Notes: generated by a model from the sequence alone, not told the origin. Numbered from the stretch's first letter, positions 1-9,104 are shown. The stretch: DNA of 64,000 nucleotides from Changpingibacter yushuensis (GCF_014041995.1 NZ_CP059492.1:2356001-2420000); one strand, 5' to 3'. Program-made: numbers and translations.

Positions 1-54
1 TTGGAGGCACCATCCAAGAAAACCGTGACAAAATGGAGAAACCAGAACCATCCA

Positions 55-71
55 GAAAACAGTCCTGACCC
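55..71 (-). repeat. IS terminal sequence, copy 1
   Basis: A 17-base string, GAAAACAGTCCTGACCC on the plus strand, occurs here and again at 2078-2094 in the same orientation. At the second site it lies just upstream of a truncated IS orfA, so it reads as the conserved 5' end of an IS element. Here the element would run leftward out of the window. Bases 1-54 show no gene. Confidence 0.5.
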
Positions 72-106
72 CCAAAAGTGTGTAATGTCTGGGCGTGTTG
101 TGGGTG

Positions 107-580
107 TTATTTTGATCTGCCGGCCCATCCTTTTCGGGCCCAGAGGCCTTCTTCGGCGGTGAGGGCGGTGCCGTAGCGTTGCGGTCCGTCGGGTGTGGCT
201 GGTGGTGTCTTTTCGGGGATGACTTGTCGTTGGGGTCTTCCGGCTTGATCCCAATCAGTCAGTATCTGGCGCGCAGGCGTAGGGAATTCGCTGTGGTGGT
301 AGCAATACCAATCGATCGCAGCGATCATGTGGGGCTGGGATAGTCCCCGGTGATAGAGCAATACGAGTCGGAGACTGTTGTTGAAAGACTCGAACGGGTT
401 GGTGGTCCGCTCCCGGGCTGGCTCGAATTCAAGGAAAGAAAACAGGTGACCTTTGCCGTACAGGGAGGCTAAGCGACGATAGACTCTACGGTCACGTTCA
501 TGGGTGTACCACCATGTTTGATTCTTCCGACGTTGGCCGGCAGGGACGTCTCTCGCCCAGGTGCGTTCTGTGAAATAGTC
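107..580 (-). pseudogene. IS1249-like (IS256 family) transposase, C-terminal remnant
   Basis: About 158 codons, reading without a stop into the end of the neighbouring IS3 element. The segment with WWYTHERDRRVYRRL, then TTNPFESFNNSLR and HRGLS, then a WYCYHHSE block, resembles the C-terminal part of IS1249-type transposases, where the TTN-x-(I/F)E motif precedes a conserved small-residue/Arg region and a W-CYMH block. The N-terminal zinc-ribbon and most of the catalytic domain are missing, because the frame is cut at 580 by the IS3 left end. The missing half is not found on the other side of the IS3 element, where a different orfA begins, so a rearrangement rather than a clean insertion occurred. 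It is almost certainly non-functional. Family assignment is by motif memory only. Confidence 0.7.
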
Positions 581-624
581 TGTCAAGTCTCGGGTTTTGT
601 GGAGGGTGGGCGTGTGATCGTTTG

Positions 625-1572
625 TTAGGCCGCGAGGTTCGCGGTCTGGGTGGTCCAGTATTCGGTTTCGATCTCGGTGGGTGTCTTGTAGTTCAGCATG
701 GAGTGGATACGCTCATTGTTGAACCATCCAACCCATTCGGCGGTTGCTTTCTCGACGTCATCGATACCCTCCCAGGGACCATCGAGATGGATCAACTCCG
801 CCTTGTACAACGAGTTCAGAGCCTCGGCCATCGCATTATCATAGGAGTCGCTGGACCCCACGGACGCCACAGCGCGAGCTTGTTCGAGTTCTTGGGTATA
901 GCGCACGGCTCGATATTGGACTCCGCGGTCGCTGTGATGGGTCAACCCGGTGACGTTCTGACCTGCCCGACGGCGGGCGAACAGTCCCATCTTCAACGCA
1001 TCGAGCGCCAAGTCCGTATACATACGTTTTGAGGTCTGCCAGCCAACGATCATTCGAGAGAACACGTCGAGGATGAAAGCGACATACACCCAGCCTGTCA
1101 TCGTTCGGACATAGGTTATATCTGCGACCCAAATTCTATTGGGCCCATCAGCGCAGAATTCACGTTTGACGAGGTCGGCTGGCCGTAGTGTTTCCGGTGC
1201 TGGCCGTGTGGTGCGGGGATACTTTCCCCGCACCACACCACGGATGACAAGCTCGCGACATAGCCGCTCGATGGTGCACCGTGCAACGACAGTGCCCTGA
1301 CGATTCAACTCGGCATGGATCTTGCGAATCCCGTACACCCGCATACGGGGATGAGCGTGGATGGTCATGATCTGCTCTTTCAACTCCCCATCACGCACAG
1401 CCCGCGCCGATGGCGGCCGTGAGAGGTGGGCGTAGTAGGTCGATGGGGCGATCTTGACACCGAAATCGTCCGTGAGGACGCGGCAGATCGGTTCGATTCC
1501 CCAGCGATGCTTGTGCTCGTCGATGAAACGGACGATTAGCTCTGTGGGCGGTCGAACTCCGCCGCGAAAAAA
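625..1572 (-). CDS. IS3-family transposase OrfB (DDE integrase), translated by frameshift
   Basis: This is the catalytic part of the element's transposase. It has the HTH_21-like region with HRWGIEPICRVL and RVYGIRKIHAEL, then an rve integrase core. The DDE triad is visible as D in WVADITYV, D in THHSDRGVQY and E in DNAMAEALNSLYKAEL, with the characteristic N-terminal and C-terminal spacing, ending WFNNERIHSMLNYKTPTE. No good initiation codon exists in this frame before a GTG at 1398, which would lose about 58 conserved residues. The natural product is therefore the OrfAB fusion made by -1 slippage at 1567-1572. Length and motifs are intact, so the element may still be active. Confidence 0.88.
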   Translation of the reverse strand, partial: FFRGGVRPPTELIVRFIDEHKHRWGIEPICRVLTDDFGVKIAPSTYYAHLSRPPSARAVRDGELKEQIMTIHAHPRMRVYGIRKIHAELNRQGTVVARCTIERLCRELVIRGVVRGKYPRTTRPAPETLRPADLVKREFCADGPNRIWVADITYVRTMTGWVYVAFILDVFSRMIVGWQTSKRMYTDLALDALKMGLFARRRAGQNVTGLTHHSDRGVQYRAVRYTQELEQARAVASVGSSDSYDNAMAEALNSLYKAELIHLDGPWEGIDDVEKATAEWVGWFNNERIHSMLNYKTPTEIETEYWTTQTANLAA

Positions 1573-1847
1573 GCCGCAGCGGACTTGAGGATGCTATTAG
1601 ACCGGCGTAGTTCCCGGTTCTCTTTTTCCAACCGGCGAATCCTGGCAGTCGTGTCCTCACTACCGATAGGTAGTTCGCTCTCTTCGGCCCTGCGGACCCA
1701 GGTTCGCAGTGTCTCCTTGTGCACCCCGCACTGCTCCGCGATTCGCGTGATCGCCCCGCTACGGGTATCGGGATCCTTCCGGGCCTCCACAGCAAGCCGA
1801 GTCGCCCTTACACGCAGCTCCTCAGGATACTTCGATGATGCTGGCAT
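1536..1847 (-). CDS. IS3-family transposase OrfA (DNA-binding subunit)
   Basis: 103 residues. An HTH of the transposase-8 class (SGAITRIAEQCGVHKETLRTWV) is followed by a leucine-zipper-like helix (residues about 68-90, RIRRLEKENRELRRSNSIL) typical of IS3 OrfA proteins. It ends a few codons past the slippery T-run, and the -1 frame there opens directly into OrfB. Start ATG at 1847. The right inverted repeat lies 65 bases upstream on the coding strand, the usual location of the element's own promoter. Confidence 0.88.
   Translation of the reverse strand: MPASSKYPEELRVRATRLAVEARKDPDTRSGAITRIAEQCGVHKETLRTWVRRAEESELPIGSEDTTARIRRLEKENRELRRSNSILKSAAAFFAAEFDRPQS
1567..1572 (-). promoter_or_regulatory. 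Programmed -1 frameshift site of the IS3 element
   Basis: Six consecutive T residues on the coding strand (GC TTTTTT CGC) lie where the OrfA and OrfB frames overlap. Reading orfA as GCT TTT TTC and slipping back one base gives the continuous OrfB frame. The family usually uses A-runs; a T-run gives the equivalent tandem-slip geometry. Confidence 0.6.
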
Positions 1848-1912
1848 AATTCAGTGTCCTATCCTTGATACGGGATCAACCGCTCACCCTCTATCAAACC
1901 AGAGACATTTCA

Positions 1913-2055
1913 CCTCGACGAGACTGATGCACCCAATCATGGAGCACATGACGAGACGGATACCCCAACTTCCGGATCGTCTTAACATACGAACCCAACC
2001 TACGAAACGTCGCCACAGCCACACGCTTCTGCTCAGCCGAATACACAACCCTCAT
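1913..2055 (-). pseudogene. Truncated OrfA of a second IS element
   Basis: An ATG at 2055 with GGAGG just upstream opens a frame starting MRVVYSAEQKRVAVATF and continuing ...RKLGYPSRHVLHDWV. This matches the helix-turn-helix N-terminus of another IS3-group OrfA, not the OrfA of the intact element. The frame runs 47 codons and is cut at 1912 by the right end of the IS3 element. With the terminal repeat at 2078-2094 this marks the 5' end of the interrupted IS. The rest of that element is absent. Confidence 0.65.
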
Positions 2056-2077
2056 ACAAGCCTCCCGAAAAGATACG

Positions 2078-2094
2078 GAAAACAGTCCTGACCC
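2078..2094 (-). repeat. IS terminal sequence, copy 2
   Basis: Identical over 17 bases to 55-71 and in the same orientation. It lies 23 bases upstream of the truncated orfA start, so it is probably the left end of that element. Two like-oriented ends 2.0 kb apart suggest that two related copies once flanked this region. Confidence 0.5.
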
Positions 2095-2300
2095 GTTACC
2101 TTGTTGACGGGTCCTTTCGTTGGGAATGATTGGGCTTGTCGGTCAGTCGCTCTGGCATGGTGTTGTGCCCCTGTCTCTTCAATGATCCCGGGGGTGTTGC
2201 CACCAGAGTCGATTGACGGTGGGTGATCGCTGATAAGGGGCTTGGCACCAGTGTGGATGCCTGTCCTAACGTGGATGTGAGGCTTACTGTCTGGACCTGA

Positions 2301-3227
2301 TCGACTGAATGTGAACCAGGGGATGCGAAGACTGACGAGAAGGATGCGTTCATCATCGCTGATGCTGCTCGCAGCCTGCCACGCACTCTCCGGGATCTCA
2401 CTGAAGCAGATCTTGATGAAGCCACTCTGGGAATGTTAACCGGTTTCGATCTGGACCTGTCTCGTCAGGCCAATCAGGTTTCCAACCGGATCCGAGGCCT
2501 GTTCACTCAGATTCATCCGGCTCTGGAGCAGGTGCTTGGTCCGCGTCTTGAGCATGATGCGATCCTTGACATGCTCTCCAGGTGGCCCACTCCGGACCGA
2601 CTTCGCAAGGCCGGGCGAGCCAGAATCGATGTCAAGCTGAAGAAACACGGAGCCCGCCGCCACAGTGCGTGGACCGAAGAAATCCTCGTTGCTTTAGCGA
2701 AGCAGACAGTCACCGTGACAGGAACCGAGGCCGCCGGCATTGTGATACCTCATCTGGCACGCCAACTGACACATTTGCATGCTCAACGAGCTGACGTCGC
2801 CCGCGAAGTTGAACAGATCGTTGTTCATCACCCTCTTTTCTTGGTCCTGACCTCGATGCCCGGTATTGGGATCAGGACCGCCTCAATTATCATTGCCGAG
2901 CTGGCAGGCAAAACCTTTACCAGTTCTGTCGCGCTCGCCTCCTACGCCGGCCTAGCACCCACTACTAGGCAATCAGGAACATCCATCAAATCCGAGAGTG
3001 TAAGTCATTCCGGAAACAAACGACTCAAACGCGCGTTGTTCCTCTCCGCATTCGCAGCCATCCGGAAAGATCCAACCAGTCGCACCTACTACGACCGTAA
3101 ACGGAGCCAAGGAAAGCGCCACAACCAAGCCGTCATCGCACTAGCCCACCGCAGACTCACCGTCCTCTACGCAATGCTCAGAGACGGCAGCCTCTACGAC
3201 ACCCCCGACACAGCCCTAGCCGCTTGA
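2301..3227 (+). pseudogene. IS110-family transposase lacking its N-terminal half
   Basis: The frame is open from just after an in-frame TGA at 2298-2300. It begins in the middle of the family with GDAKTDEKDAFIIADAAR and continues through SNRIRGLFTQIHP to the C-terminal transposase-20 domain with the SMPGIGIRTA helix-hairpin-helix, SYAGLAPTTRQSGTS and GNKRLKRALFLSAF. IS110 transposases have about 400 residues; the first 90-100, carrying the early Asp and Glu of the DEDD site, are missing. An ATG at 2433 could start a 264-residue product with only the C-terminal part. The preceding 2100-2300 bases give no recognisable N-terminus in any frame. It is probably dead. Its downstream end abuts the beheaded LacI gene. 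Confidence 0.85.
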
Positions 3228-3260
3228 CAAACAACATAGGGACACCCCCCAGGCCTTTAA

Positions 3261-3518
3261 CCCGCACGCACATTGCTCAGTCTCCCCGACGATGAACACC
3301 CAACGGCCTTCTTCGCCGGCTCGGATTGGTCCGCAATGGGCGTTCTAGCAGGTGTCCGTGAGAAGGTGCTTCGTTTCCCAGAGGACATATCGGTTGTGGG
3401 TTTTGACGACACCGCTCTGGCTAAATCATCTGCTCCACGACTCACCTCCATTCATCAGCCGCTGAGAGACATGGGGTCGGCCGCAATTAGGACTCTTGCC
3501 GACCGTCGCGCGGCATAA
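3261..3518 (+). pseudogene. LacI-family regulator, C-terminal remnant
   Basis: 86 codons match the last part of LacI/GalR sugar-binding domains: PTAFFAGSDWSAMGVL, then RFPEDISVVGFDDTALAK, then LTSIHQPLRDMG. These are the usual 'DDxxxA...LTTVxQP' block of the effector-binding core. The DNA-binding domain and two thirds of the periplasmic-binding-like domain are gone; an in-frame stop at 3258-3260 precedes the remnant at the IS110 junction. The fragment faces the xyl operon, so it may once have been a sugar-cluster regulator. Regulation there now appears to depend on the ROK protein. Confidence 0.8.
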
Positions 3519-3606
3519 TGCCCACAGCTCCAATGAAGCTCGAGACGTACCTCATCATACGTGGCTCCACTGGCCCCGCTCCCAAGTAATGGCCCGTCCG
3601 CGCCAC

Positions 3607-3649
3607 AAAAAATGTCAGCCGCACGCTGATGTGTTGCGTGCGGCTGACA
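3607..3649 (-). terminator. Rho-independent terminator of xylA
   Basis: TGTCAGCCGCACGC (3613-3626) pairs perfectly with 3636-3649 around a 9-nt loop. On the minus strand the 14-bp stem is followed at once by six Ts (3612-3607). It lies 55 bp beyond the xylA stop. Confidence 0.9.
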
Positions 3650-3704
3650 GAAAGTTGCCACAAGATTTAGGCTGCGAGCGAGAAACACACCTCGCCCACA
3701 ATTG

Positions 3705-5051
3705 TTACGCTTGACCGAGTGTATCGACGATGTAGTTGTTAATTGTCCCCTTGACCGATTCCAAATGGTCGGAGTGCGTTGCAGCAAGGAGTTCAGACTG
3801 TGGAACATCCAATGCCAGTTCTTCCAGTGTGCTCAGGTTCGCATCACCATTTTCGATACTCACACCAACACCTTCATCGAAGGAACTGTACCGCTCACCA
3901 ACGAGATCCTCAATAAAGCGATCTTCATGCATCTGGGCAGCCACTAGCAAGCCAGCTGCATAAGTGTCCATGCCCACCACGTGCCCGCGGAACAGATCTT
4001 CCGCAGTGAAGGATGTCCTGCGAGGCTTGGAGTCGAAGTTCAACCCTCCATGAGGGCCTATTTGCCCCTCGTCAAGAACTTCCCACATCACAGCAGTGGT
4101 CTCGTACAGGTCTGACGGGAACTCATCCATGTCCCAACCAATGAGTTTGTCGCCTTGGTTTGCATCGAGTGAACCGAGCATCCCCGCTACGCGTGCCACA
4201 CGAATCTCGTGTTGGTAGGTGTGACCAGCAAGATTTGCATGGTTGCCTTCAAGATTCAACTTGAAGTGGTCATCTAGTCCATGGGTCTTGAGGAAGGCAA
4301 TCGTGGTGGCCGCATCGAAGTCGTACTGATGTGTGGTTGGCTCCTTTGGCTTGGGCTCGATCAAGAACTGCGCATCCAGTCCGATTTCCTTTGCATAGTC
4401 CACGGACATCTGCAACAGGCGTGCCATGTGCTCCTGCTCGCGGCGAAGATCCGTGTTCCACAGGTTTTCATAGCCCTCACGTCCACCCCAGAACACATAG
4501 TTTTCTGACCCGAGCCGCTTAGCAATCTCCAGGCTGTGTTTAAGCTGCCCAGCTGAGTATGTAAATACCTTTGCATACGGTGATGTGCCTGCACCTGAAA
4601 CAAACCGCGGGTTGGTAAAGAGGCTGCTGGTATTCCAAAGTGGCGTAATACCGGTCTCTGCTTGTAGCTCTGCAATCCGATCCACCACGCGATCGAGCTT
4701 TGCGTTGGTTTCGCGCAGAGTGTCCCCTTCTGGGGCCAGATCACGATCATGGAAGCAGAAGTACTTCACATTGAGCTTGCGGTAGAACTCGAAGGTGTAA
4801 TCAACCTTCGCGAGCGCCTGATCCATCGGATCTGTGAAACGGTCGTATGGACGCTGGGCGGTGCCGTCACCAAAGGGATCAACCAACCGCTGGTCGAACG
4901 TATGCCAGTATGCCACCGCAAAACGCAGCCAGTCCTTCATTGGTTTTCCAGCAACGATCCGCTCTGGCTCGTAGTATCGGAAACCTAATCCCTGAACTTT
5001 TGATGCCTTGCCAACAAATGGGATGGCGTCAACATTCCACAGATCACTCAT
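3705..5051 (-). CDS. xylA: Xylose isomerase
   Basis: Catalyses D-xylose to D-xylulose in the cytoplasm, the first step of the isomerase pathway. At 448 residues it belongs to the longer class II enzymes (E. coli / Bacteroides size) rather than the 390-residue Streptomyces type. Signatures: [12 protein letters not shown] with the catalytic His, [15 protein letters not shown], the metal-ligand stretch [34 protein letters not shown], and [13 protein letters not shown] at 5051 follows GGAGGTG with 8-nt spacing. It is the last gene of the xyl region, with its own promoter and operator upstream and a strong terminator downstream. The length and all motif blocks are intact. Confidence 0.97.
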   Translation of the reverse strand: MSDLWNVDAIPFVGKASKVQGLGFRYYEPERIVAGKPMKDWLRFAVAYWHTFDQRLVDPFGDGTAQRPYDRFTDPMDQALAKVDYTFEFYRKLNVKYFCFHDRDLAPEGDTLRETNAKLDRVVDRIAELQAETGITPLWNTSSLFTNPRFVSGAGTSPYAKVFTYSAGQLKHSLEIAKRLGSENYVFWGGREGYENLWNTDLRREQEHMARLLQMSVDYAKEIGLDAQFLIEPKPKEPTTHQYDFDAATTIAFLKTHGLDDHFKLNLEGNHANLAGHTYQHEIRVARVAGMLGSLDANQGDKLIGWDMDEFPSDLYETTAVMWEVLDEGQIGPHGGLNFDSKPRRTSFTAEDLFRGHVVGMDTYAAGLLVAAQMHEDRFIEDLVGERYSSFDEGVGVSIENGDANLSTLEELALDVPQSELLAATHSDHLESVKGTINNYIVDTLGQA

Positions 5052-5104
5052 CTTCTTGCACCTCCATGTGCATTAACGCCGCTTTCGCGTCGTGTTTCAT
5101 ATTT

Positions 5105-5121
5105 TGTTTCCTAATAAAACA
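5105..5121. promoter_or_regulatory. XylR operator upstream of xylA
   Basis: TGTTTCCTAATAAAACA, an inverted repeat of TGTTT / AAACA with a 7-nt spacer. It is adjacent to a minus-strand -10-like TATATT (5126-5121) and downstream of a -35-like TTTGCA (5148-5143). A repressor here would block xylA transcription. Two matching sites occur at 6624-6640 and 10317-10333. Confidence 0.75.
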
Positions 5122-5148
5122 ATATAGCAGTACTTTGATTCCTGCAAA
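5121..5148 (-). promoter_or_regulatory. Probable xylA promoter
   Basis: On the minus strand TTTGCA and TATATT are separated by 16 bases, about 70 bases upstream of the xylA start. The operator starts where the -10 ends. Confidence 0.5.
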
Positions 5149-5175
5149 CCCCTGCGCAAGCAATCCACACTGCGA

Positions 5176-6528
5176 TCAGCGGCCGGAAGCCTTCAAGACC
5201 TCACCCGCTTGGCGCGCCGCCCCCAACGCCACGTACTCAGCTGCCTCAGGCAAAGTCACCCGCGCATCCAACATGGACTCCGCCAACTCTTGGACTGCGG
5301 AAGATTTCGCGCCGCCGCCAACCAGATGGACCGTCTCGACACGCACGTCTAGGTTGCCTACGGCGTCCAAGGCGCCACGCATAAGGTTGAGCAGGCCTTC
5401 AACACCAGCCCTCGCGACATGGGCCGGATCCGTATTTGCCAACGTCATCCCGGAAAGCGTCGCGGTTGCATCAGGTAGGTTGGGCGTGCGCTCACCTTCG
5501 AAATACGGCAGCAAACTGAGACCAGCAGCGTCAGGAACCGACAATGCCAGCTCGTCAAATTCCTTGTAATCCACTCCGATCATGCGTGCCATCGCATCTA
5601 TGATGCGGGATGCGTTGAGTGTGCATGCCAAGGGCAGCCAATTCCCAGTGGCATCTGAGAATCCAGTTACCAGCCCAGTTGGATCAGAAACCGGGTGGTC
5701 GCTGATCACAGCTACCACCCCTGACGTGCCAAGTGAAAGCATCGCTTCTCCGGGTTTGAGATCAAGTCCCAGAGCTGCACCAGCGTTGTCACCACACCCG
5801 GGACAGACAAGAATTGATTCCCAGCCTCGCGCGGGATCCCCACATCCAGCCGTTTCCCACGGCCCGAGAATGCGCGGCAAAGCAATGCCTGCAACATCGG
5901 CAACATCACGATGCAAAGCCAGGCCCAGCAAGTCCTGAGAGTACTCTGGCGCAGTGTTGCTCATGTAGCCTGTTCCCGAAGCATCCGAACGATCTGTCAC
6001 GAGATCCCCCAGCGACGTCGCCCCCATGATCTTCCATGTAAGCCAATCATGCGGCAGGCAAACAGCAGCTATTCTCTTGGCATTCTCCGGCTCGTGATCG
6101 GCCAACCAACGCAGTTTTGTGACCGTAAGAGACGCAACAGGAACTGATCCGGTCCGCTCTGCCCATCGAGCAGCTCCTAGTTCCACATCTCCTTCACCAA
6201 GTTCCACAATCAGGTCCTTGGCGGATCCGCCGGATCGCGTGTCGTTCCACAGGAGGGCAGGCCGAATGACTTCACCTAACTCGTCCAGGCAGACCATTCC
6301 ATGTTGTTGCCCCCCAACCGATATGGCTGCGACGTCGTCGAGCCCACCGGCTTCTTCGACCGCCAAAAGGAACGCATCCCACCAGTACTTCGGATCGATC
6401 TCAGTGCCGTCTGGATGCGATGCCTTGCCTTGCCTAACAATAGATCCGGTTGACGGATCAACAATGACGACCTTGCAAGACTGGGTCGAAGAGTCTACAC
6501 CCGCGACGAATGGGCGATGCTGGTTCAT
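5176..6528 (-). CDS. xylB: Xylulokinase
   Basis: Phosphorylates D-xylulose with ATP to xylulose 5-phosphate, which enters the pentose-phosphate pathway. 450 residues, within the FGGY kinase range of 450-500. The N-terminal half has the ATPase-fold start AGVDSSTQSCKVV with DPKYWW and SVGGQQHGMVCLD, where the Asp/Gln/His block contacts sugar, and the LLWNDTRSG motif. The C-terminal half has LSLGTSGVV (phosphate-binding) and VHLVGGGAKSSAVQELAE (adenosine motif). ATG at 6528 follows GAGGAG. It has its own promoter and operator, and xylA lies 124 bp downstream behind a second operator. Both genes are thus independently controlled by the same repressor. Confidence 0.96.
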   Translation of the reverse strand: MNQHRPFVAGVDSSTQSCKVVIVDPSTGSIVRQGKASHPDGTEIDPKYWWDAFLLAVEEAGGLDDVAAISVGGQQHGMVCLDELGEVIRPALLWNDTRSGGSAKDLIVELGEGDVELGAARWAERTGSVPVASLTVTKLRWLADHEPENAKRIAAVCLPHDWLTWKIMGATSLGDLVTDRSDASGTGYMSNTAPEYSQDLLGLALHRDVADVAGIALPRILGPWETAGCGDPARGWESILVCPGCGDNAGAALGLDLKPGEAMLSLGTSGVVAVISDHPVSDPTGLVTGFSDATGNWLPLACTLNASRIIDAMARMIGVDYKEFDELALSVPDAAGLSLLPYFEGERTPNLPDATATLSGMTLANTDPAHVARAGVEGLLNLMRGALDAVGNLDVRVETVHLVGGGAKSSAVQELAESMLDARVTLPEAAEYVALGAARQAGEVLKASGR

Positions 6529-6623
6529 GATTACTCCTCATTGAGCTGATGATGAAAAAGACCGGGAATTTCGCACATAGATCCATGTGGACTCTTCCAC
6601 AGAGCCCCACTCCCTCGGGTCTT

Positions 6624-6640
6624 TGTTTTGCTACACAACA
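6624..6640. promoter_or_regulatory. XylR operator upstream of xylB
   Basis: TGTTTTGCTACACAACA on the plus strand; its complement TGTTGTGTAGCAAAACA fits the TGTT(t)-N7-aAACA pattern. A minus-strand TTGACA -35 lies at 6669-6664, and the operator starts where the -10 should end, so bound repressor would occlude the start site. Confidence 0.75.
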
Positions 6641-6796
6641 AAACTATGATGCAGCGAGCTCCGTGTCAACAACTAAAGAACAGGACCAGTACGTTTCATC
6701 TCTTCGAGGCTGCGCACAAACGAGACACTGACTGTAACCTACGTCACCTTTGGGCGTGTGTGCCACCCTCAGAAATACCGAGAAATCACAGATTTC

Positions 6797-8029
6797 TCAG
6801 GCATGCATCTCCAGAACAGTTTGCAACGCCTTCAGCGCTCCGCCCTTTGCGGTTGGATACGCCTCAACCGGCGCCGCCAGGAGCCTGATGTCGTTGCTCG
6901 TCCGCCCAACGATCCGCCGATCCAACTCTCTCTCAATGACCGGACGCATCCAAGGCAGAACTGCCCCCAGTGAGGTACCCAAGACAACATGAGTCATATC
7001 AATGAGATTGACAACGTTCGAAATCGCAATGCCAAGCGCCCAACCAGCAACTCGAATCGCTTCGATGACTTGCGGATCGTTGGATTCGATCCGTTTCACA
7101 AGATCACTGGTGGTAGCTGTAGTGGGAAGCCCTGCGTTTGCCAAAATCGCCTGGCGCCCGGCATAACGCTCTAGGCAGCCAGCCGAGCCGCAATGACATG
7201 CCGGACCGTCGGGTTCAATGGTCAGGTGTCCAACCTCGCCAGCCCAACCATGTAATCCCGCCATTGAAATATTATCGGTGACGATGCATCCGCCTATACC
7301 CACATCTCCTGTCAGATAGATGAAAGAGCTCGGCCACCGCTCAGTTTGGTCTTGGTGCGAGGCCGCAGCAACCCCTTGAAGATTCGCATCGTTGTCTACG
7401 TGAATCAGAGTATCCGGGCCAAAGATATCCTGAAGATATGCAGCCGGGAACAAATCTCGCCAACCAAGGTTCGGTGCAAACACCACACGATTGGTTGCAG
7501 CGTCGACAATCCCCGGAACACCCACATACACACCGACGATGTCGCGAATACCTGCCCCTTCGAGACGTTCAACCAATGCTTCAGTGTGGCTATGCAACAG
7601 CGCCATGACCGGCTCTGGATCTGATCCAACAAGGTCGATTTCGATAGCAAATGAATCAACAGTTGCACCCGTGAGATCAATTGCCACACCGGAAACCTTA
7701 TCCGCGTTCACTTCCAAACCGATCCCAACCATGGTTCGAGAGGCGGGGAACAAGGGCGTGCCCGGACGCCCAGCACCCTGACTGTCCGAAGCCGGCCCTT
7801 CAACCACCATATCCAGCGAGATGAGATCCTTCACGAGCCGCGATATTGTGGCCCGAGTTAACCCTGTGCGTTGCGCCAGATCGGCACGCGTGAGCCCACT
7901 ACCGTCAGAGAACAACACCCCCGCCACTAAGGCAAGGTTTGATTCACGGATGGCCGAATGATTGACCGCGACGCGATTCGTCACTGGCACCACTGGCCTT
8001 GTTGTTCTTGAATCTACGAACTTCTTCAT
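6797..8029 (-). CDS. xylR: ROK-family transcriptional regulator, probable xylose repressor XylR
   Basis: 410 residues from the ATG at 8029, which follows GGAGG at good spacing; upstream in-frame codons have no ribosome site. A winged HTH occupies about residues 20-80 (GLTRADLAQRTGLTRATISRLVKDLI). It is followed by a ROK sugar-kinase-like domain with the glycine-rich GDVGIGG segment and the zinc motif GHLTIEPDGPACHCGSAGCLERYAG (positions about 250-275). Family members bind sugars and release DNA. It is flanked by galM upstream and xylB downstream on the same strand. Three operators of the 17-bp class lie in nearby promoters. I infer it represses xylA, xylB and the oxidoreductase gene and is induced by xylose. 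No operator was seen before its own start. Confidence 0.88.
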   Translation of the reverse strand: MKKFVDSRTTRPVVPVTNRVAVNHSAIRESNLALVAGVLFSDGSGLTRADLAQRTGLTRATISRLVKDLISLDMVVEGPASDSQGAGRPGTPLFPASRTMVGIGLEVNADKVSGVAIDLTGATVDSFAIEIDLVGSDPEPVMALLHSHTEALVERLEGAGIRDIVGVYVGVPGIVDAATNRVVFAPNLGWRDLFPAAYLQDIFGPDTLIHVDNDANLQGVAAASHQDQTERWPSSFIYLTGDVGIGGCIVTDNISMAGLHGWAGEVGHLTIEPDGPACHCGSAGCLERYAGRQAILANAGLPTTATTSDLVKRIESNDPQVIEAIRVAGWALGIAISNVVNLIDMTHVVLGTSLGAVLPWMRPVIERELDRRIVGRTSNDIRLLAAPVEAYPTAKGGALKALQTVLEMHA

Positions 8030-8143
8030 TTCACTCGCGCCTCCGGCACGGTTGATAGCGGCGCGGCCCCACCCGGCAAAATATGCGCGCTGGCCACGGC
8101 ATAGCAAAGTGGGCGAAACCAGGAGAGAGTCATTGGGCCGCCT

Positions 8144-9028
8144 TTAATCGTCAAAACGAAGCGTCCAACTGAACTCGTGGCTCTGCCCCGGCGCTAGGAC
8201 AATGAGTCCATCGCCCGAGTTGAATGCGTTAGGCGCACAGGTCATGGGCTCAATAGCGACCCCACGCCGCCCCACGAGTTCGCCCGTGTACACCTGCACC
8301 CACGGATCGGAAGAGGCCATGACCACGGTTCCTGCGCCTGTGCGCGAGAGCCGTACCTCCCACTCTCCGTCTGGAAGTCCAGTGAAAGCGTTGTCTACCT
8401 GTTGGGTGCCGATTATGCGCCCCTCACGGAAGTCGGTACCAGCATCTTCGACCGGATCAAGGTGGTCGGGCGCTAGCCGCTCGTCTACCTGAAGCATGAG
8501 AGATGCGGGTACCGTCAGTTCGCATTCGTCGATGCCGTCACCATTAGCGAGGTACGGGTGAGATGAGACTCCGTAGGGAGCGCTGTTTGCACCGGTGTTC
8601 TGAGCCGAAATATGTACGCTAAGTCCAGTCCCTGCGCTGACCTTATACGTGCACGTCACATGCAAGGCGAACGGATATCCGTATGAAGGAAGAACGTCGG
8701 TTGCGAACGTGACAGCATCCTCAGACCTACTGACGATTGCCCAGTCACTCCAACACCCCAAGCCATGCAGAGCTGCGCTAGTTGCCGATTCGTTGATCGG
8801 CACCTGCAGCGTACGGCCAGCAAATGTGTACGTGCCACCGGTGATCCGGTTGGGCCACGGGATAAGCGACTTGCCCTGATATGCAACGGGAAGATCGTGA
8901 TCCACGTCTACCGGCACCACGATGTTGCGGCCGCTCTTCGTAAGAGTTGCGAGCATGGCTCCTGAACTCGCAACACTGGCCTCGTATTCTCCTGCGGTCA
9001 GTCTGACTACTTTGCCGTTGGGACCCAC
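8144..9028 (-). CDS. galM: Aldose 1-epimerase
   Basis: 294 residues, the usual size for mutarotases. They interconvert alpha and beta anomers of aldoses and so supply the anomer used by xylose isomerase. Features: YQGKSLIPWPNRI (substrate-binding Arg), NESATSAALHGLG with the catalytic-region His, LHVTCTYKVS, YGVSSHPYLA (second conserved His) and CAPNAFNSGDG near the C-terminus. GTG at 9028 follows GAGGT. It lies 76 bp after the oxidoreductase gene and 114 bp before xylR, all on the same strand, so the three probably share a transcript from the operator-controlled promoter at about 10.3 kb. Physiological sugar is inferred from context. Confidence 0.85.
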   Translation of the reverse strand: MGPNGKVVRLTAGEYEASVASSGAMLATLTKSGRNIVVPVDVDHDLPVAYQGKSLIPWPNRITGGTYTFAGRTLQVPINESATSAALHGLGCWSDWAIVSRSEDAVTFATDVLPSYGYPFALHVTCTYKVSAGTGLSVHISAQNTGANSAPYGVSSHPYLANGDGIDECELTVPASLMLQVDERLAPDHLDPVEDAGTDFREGRIIGTQQVDNAFTGLPDGEWEVRLSRTGAGTVVMASSDPWVQVYTGELVGRRGVAIEPMTCAPNAFNSGDGLIVLAPGQSHEFSWTLRFDD

Positions 9029-9104
9029 TGTTCAACCTCTTCGTTATGGTGTGAGCTACCTTGCCCACGCGCGCTTTTCCGTGCCCAGCGGGCACGTTCC
9101 TCCG

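Larger units (their letters stand above)
581..1912 (-). mobile_element. Complete IS3-family insertion sequence
   Basis: About 1332 bp, bounded by imperfect inverted repeats. On the plus strand the left end is TGTCAAGTCTCGGGTTTTG and the right end closes with CAAACCAGAGACATTTCA. After reverse complement the ends align over about 40 bp with the TG...CA termini usual for the family. It contains orfA and orfB in overlapping frames on the minus strand with a slippery T-run between them. I do not see a 3-4 bp target duplication: the flanking bases are AGTC on the left and CCTC on the right. The two flanks also belong to different transposase genes. This implies recombination between two copies, or an adjacent deletion, after insertion. 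Confidence 0.85.
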
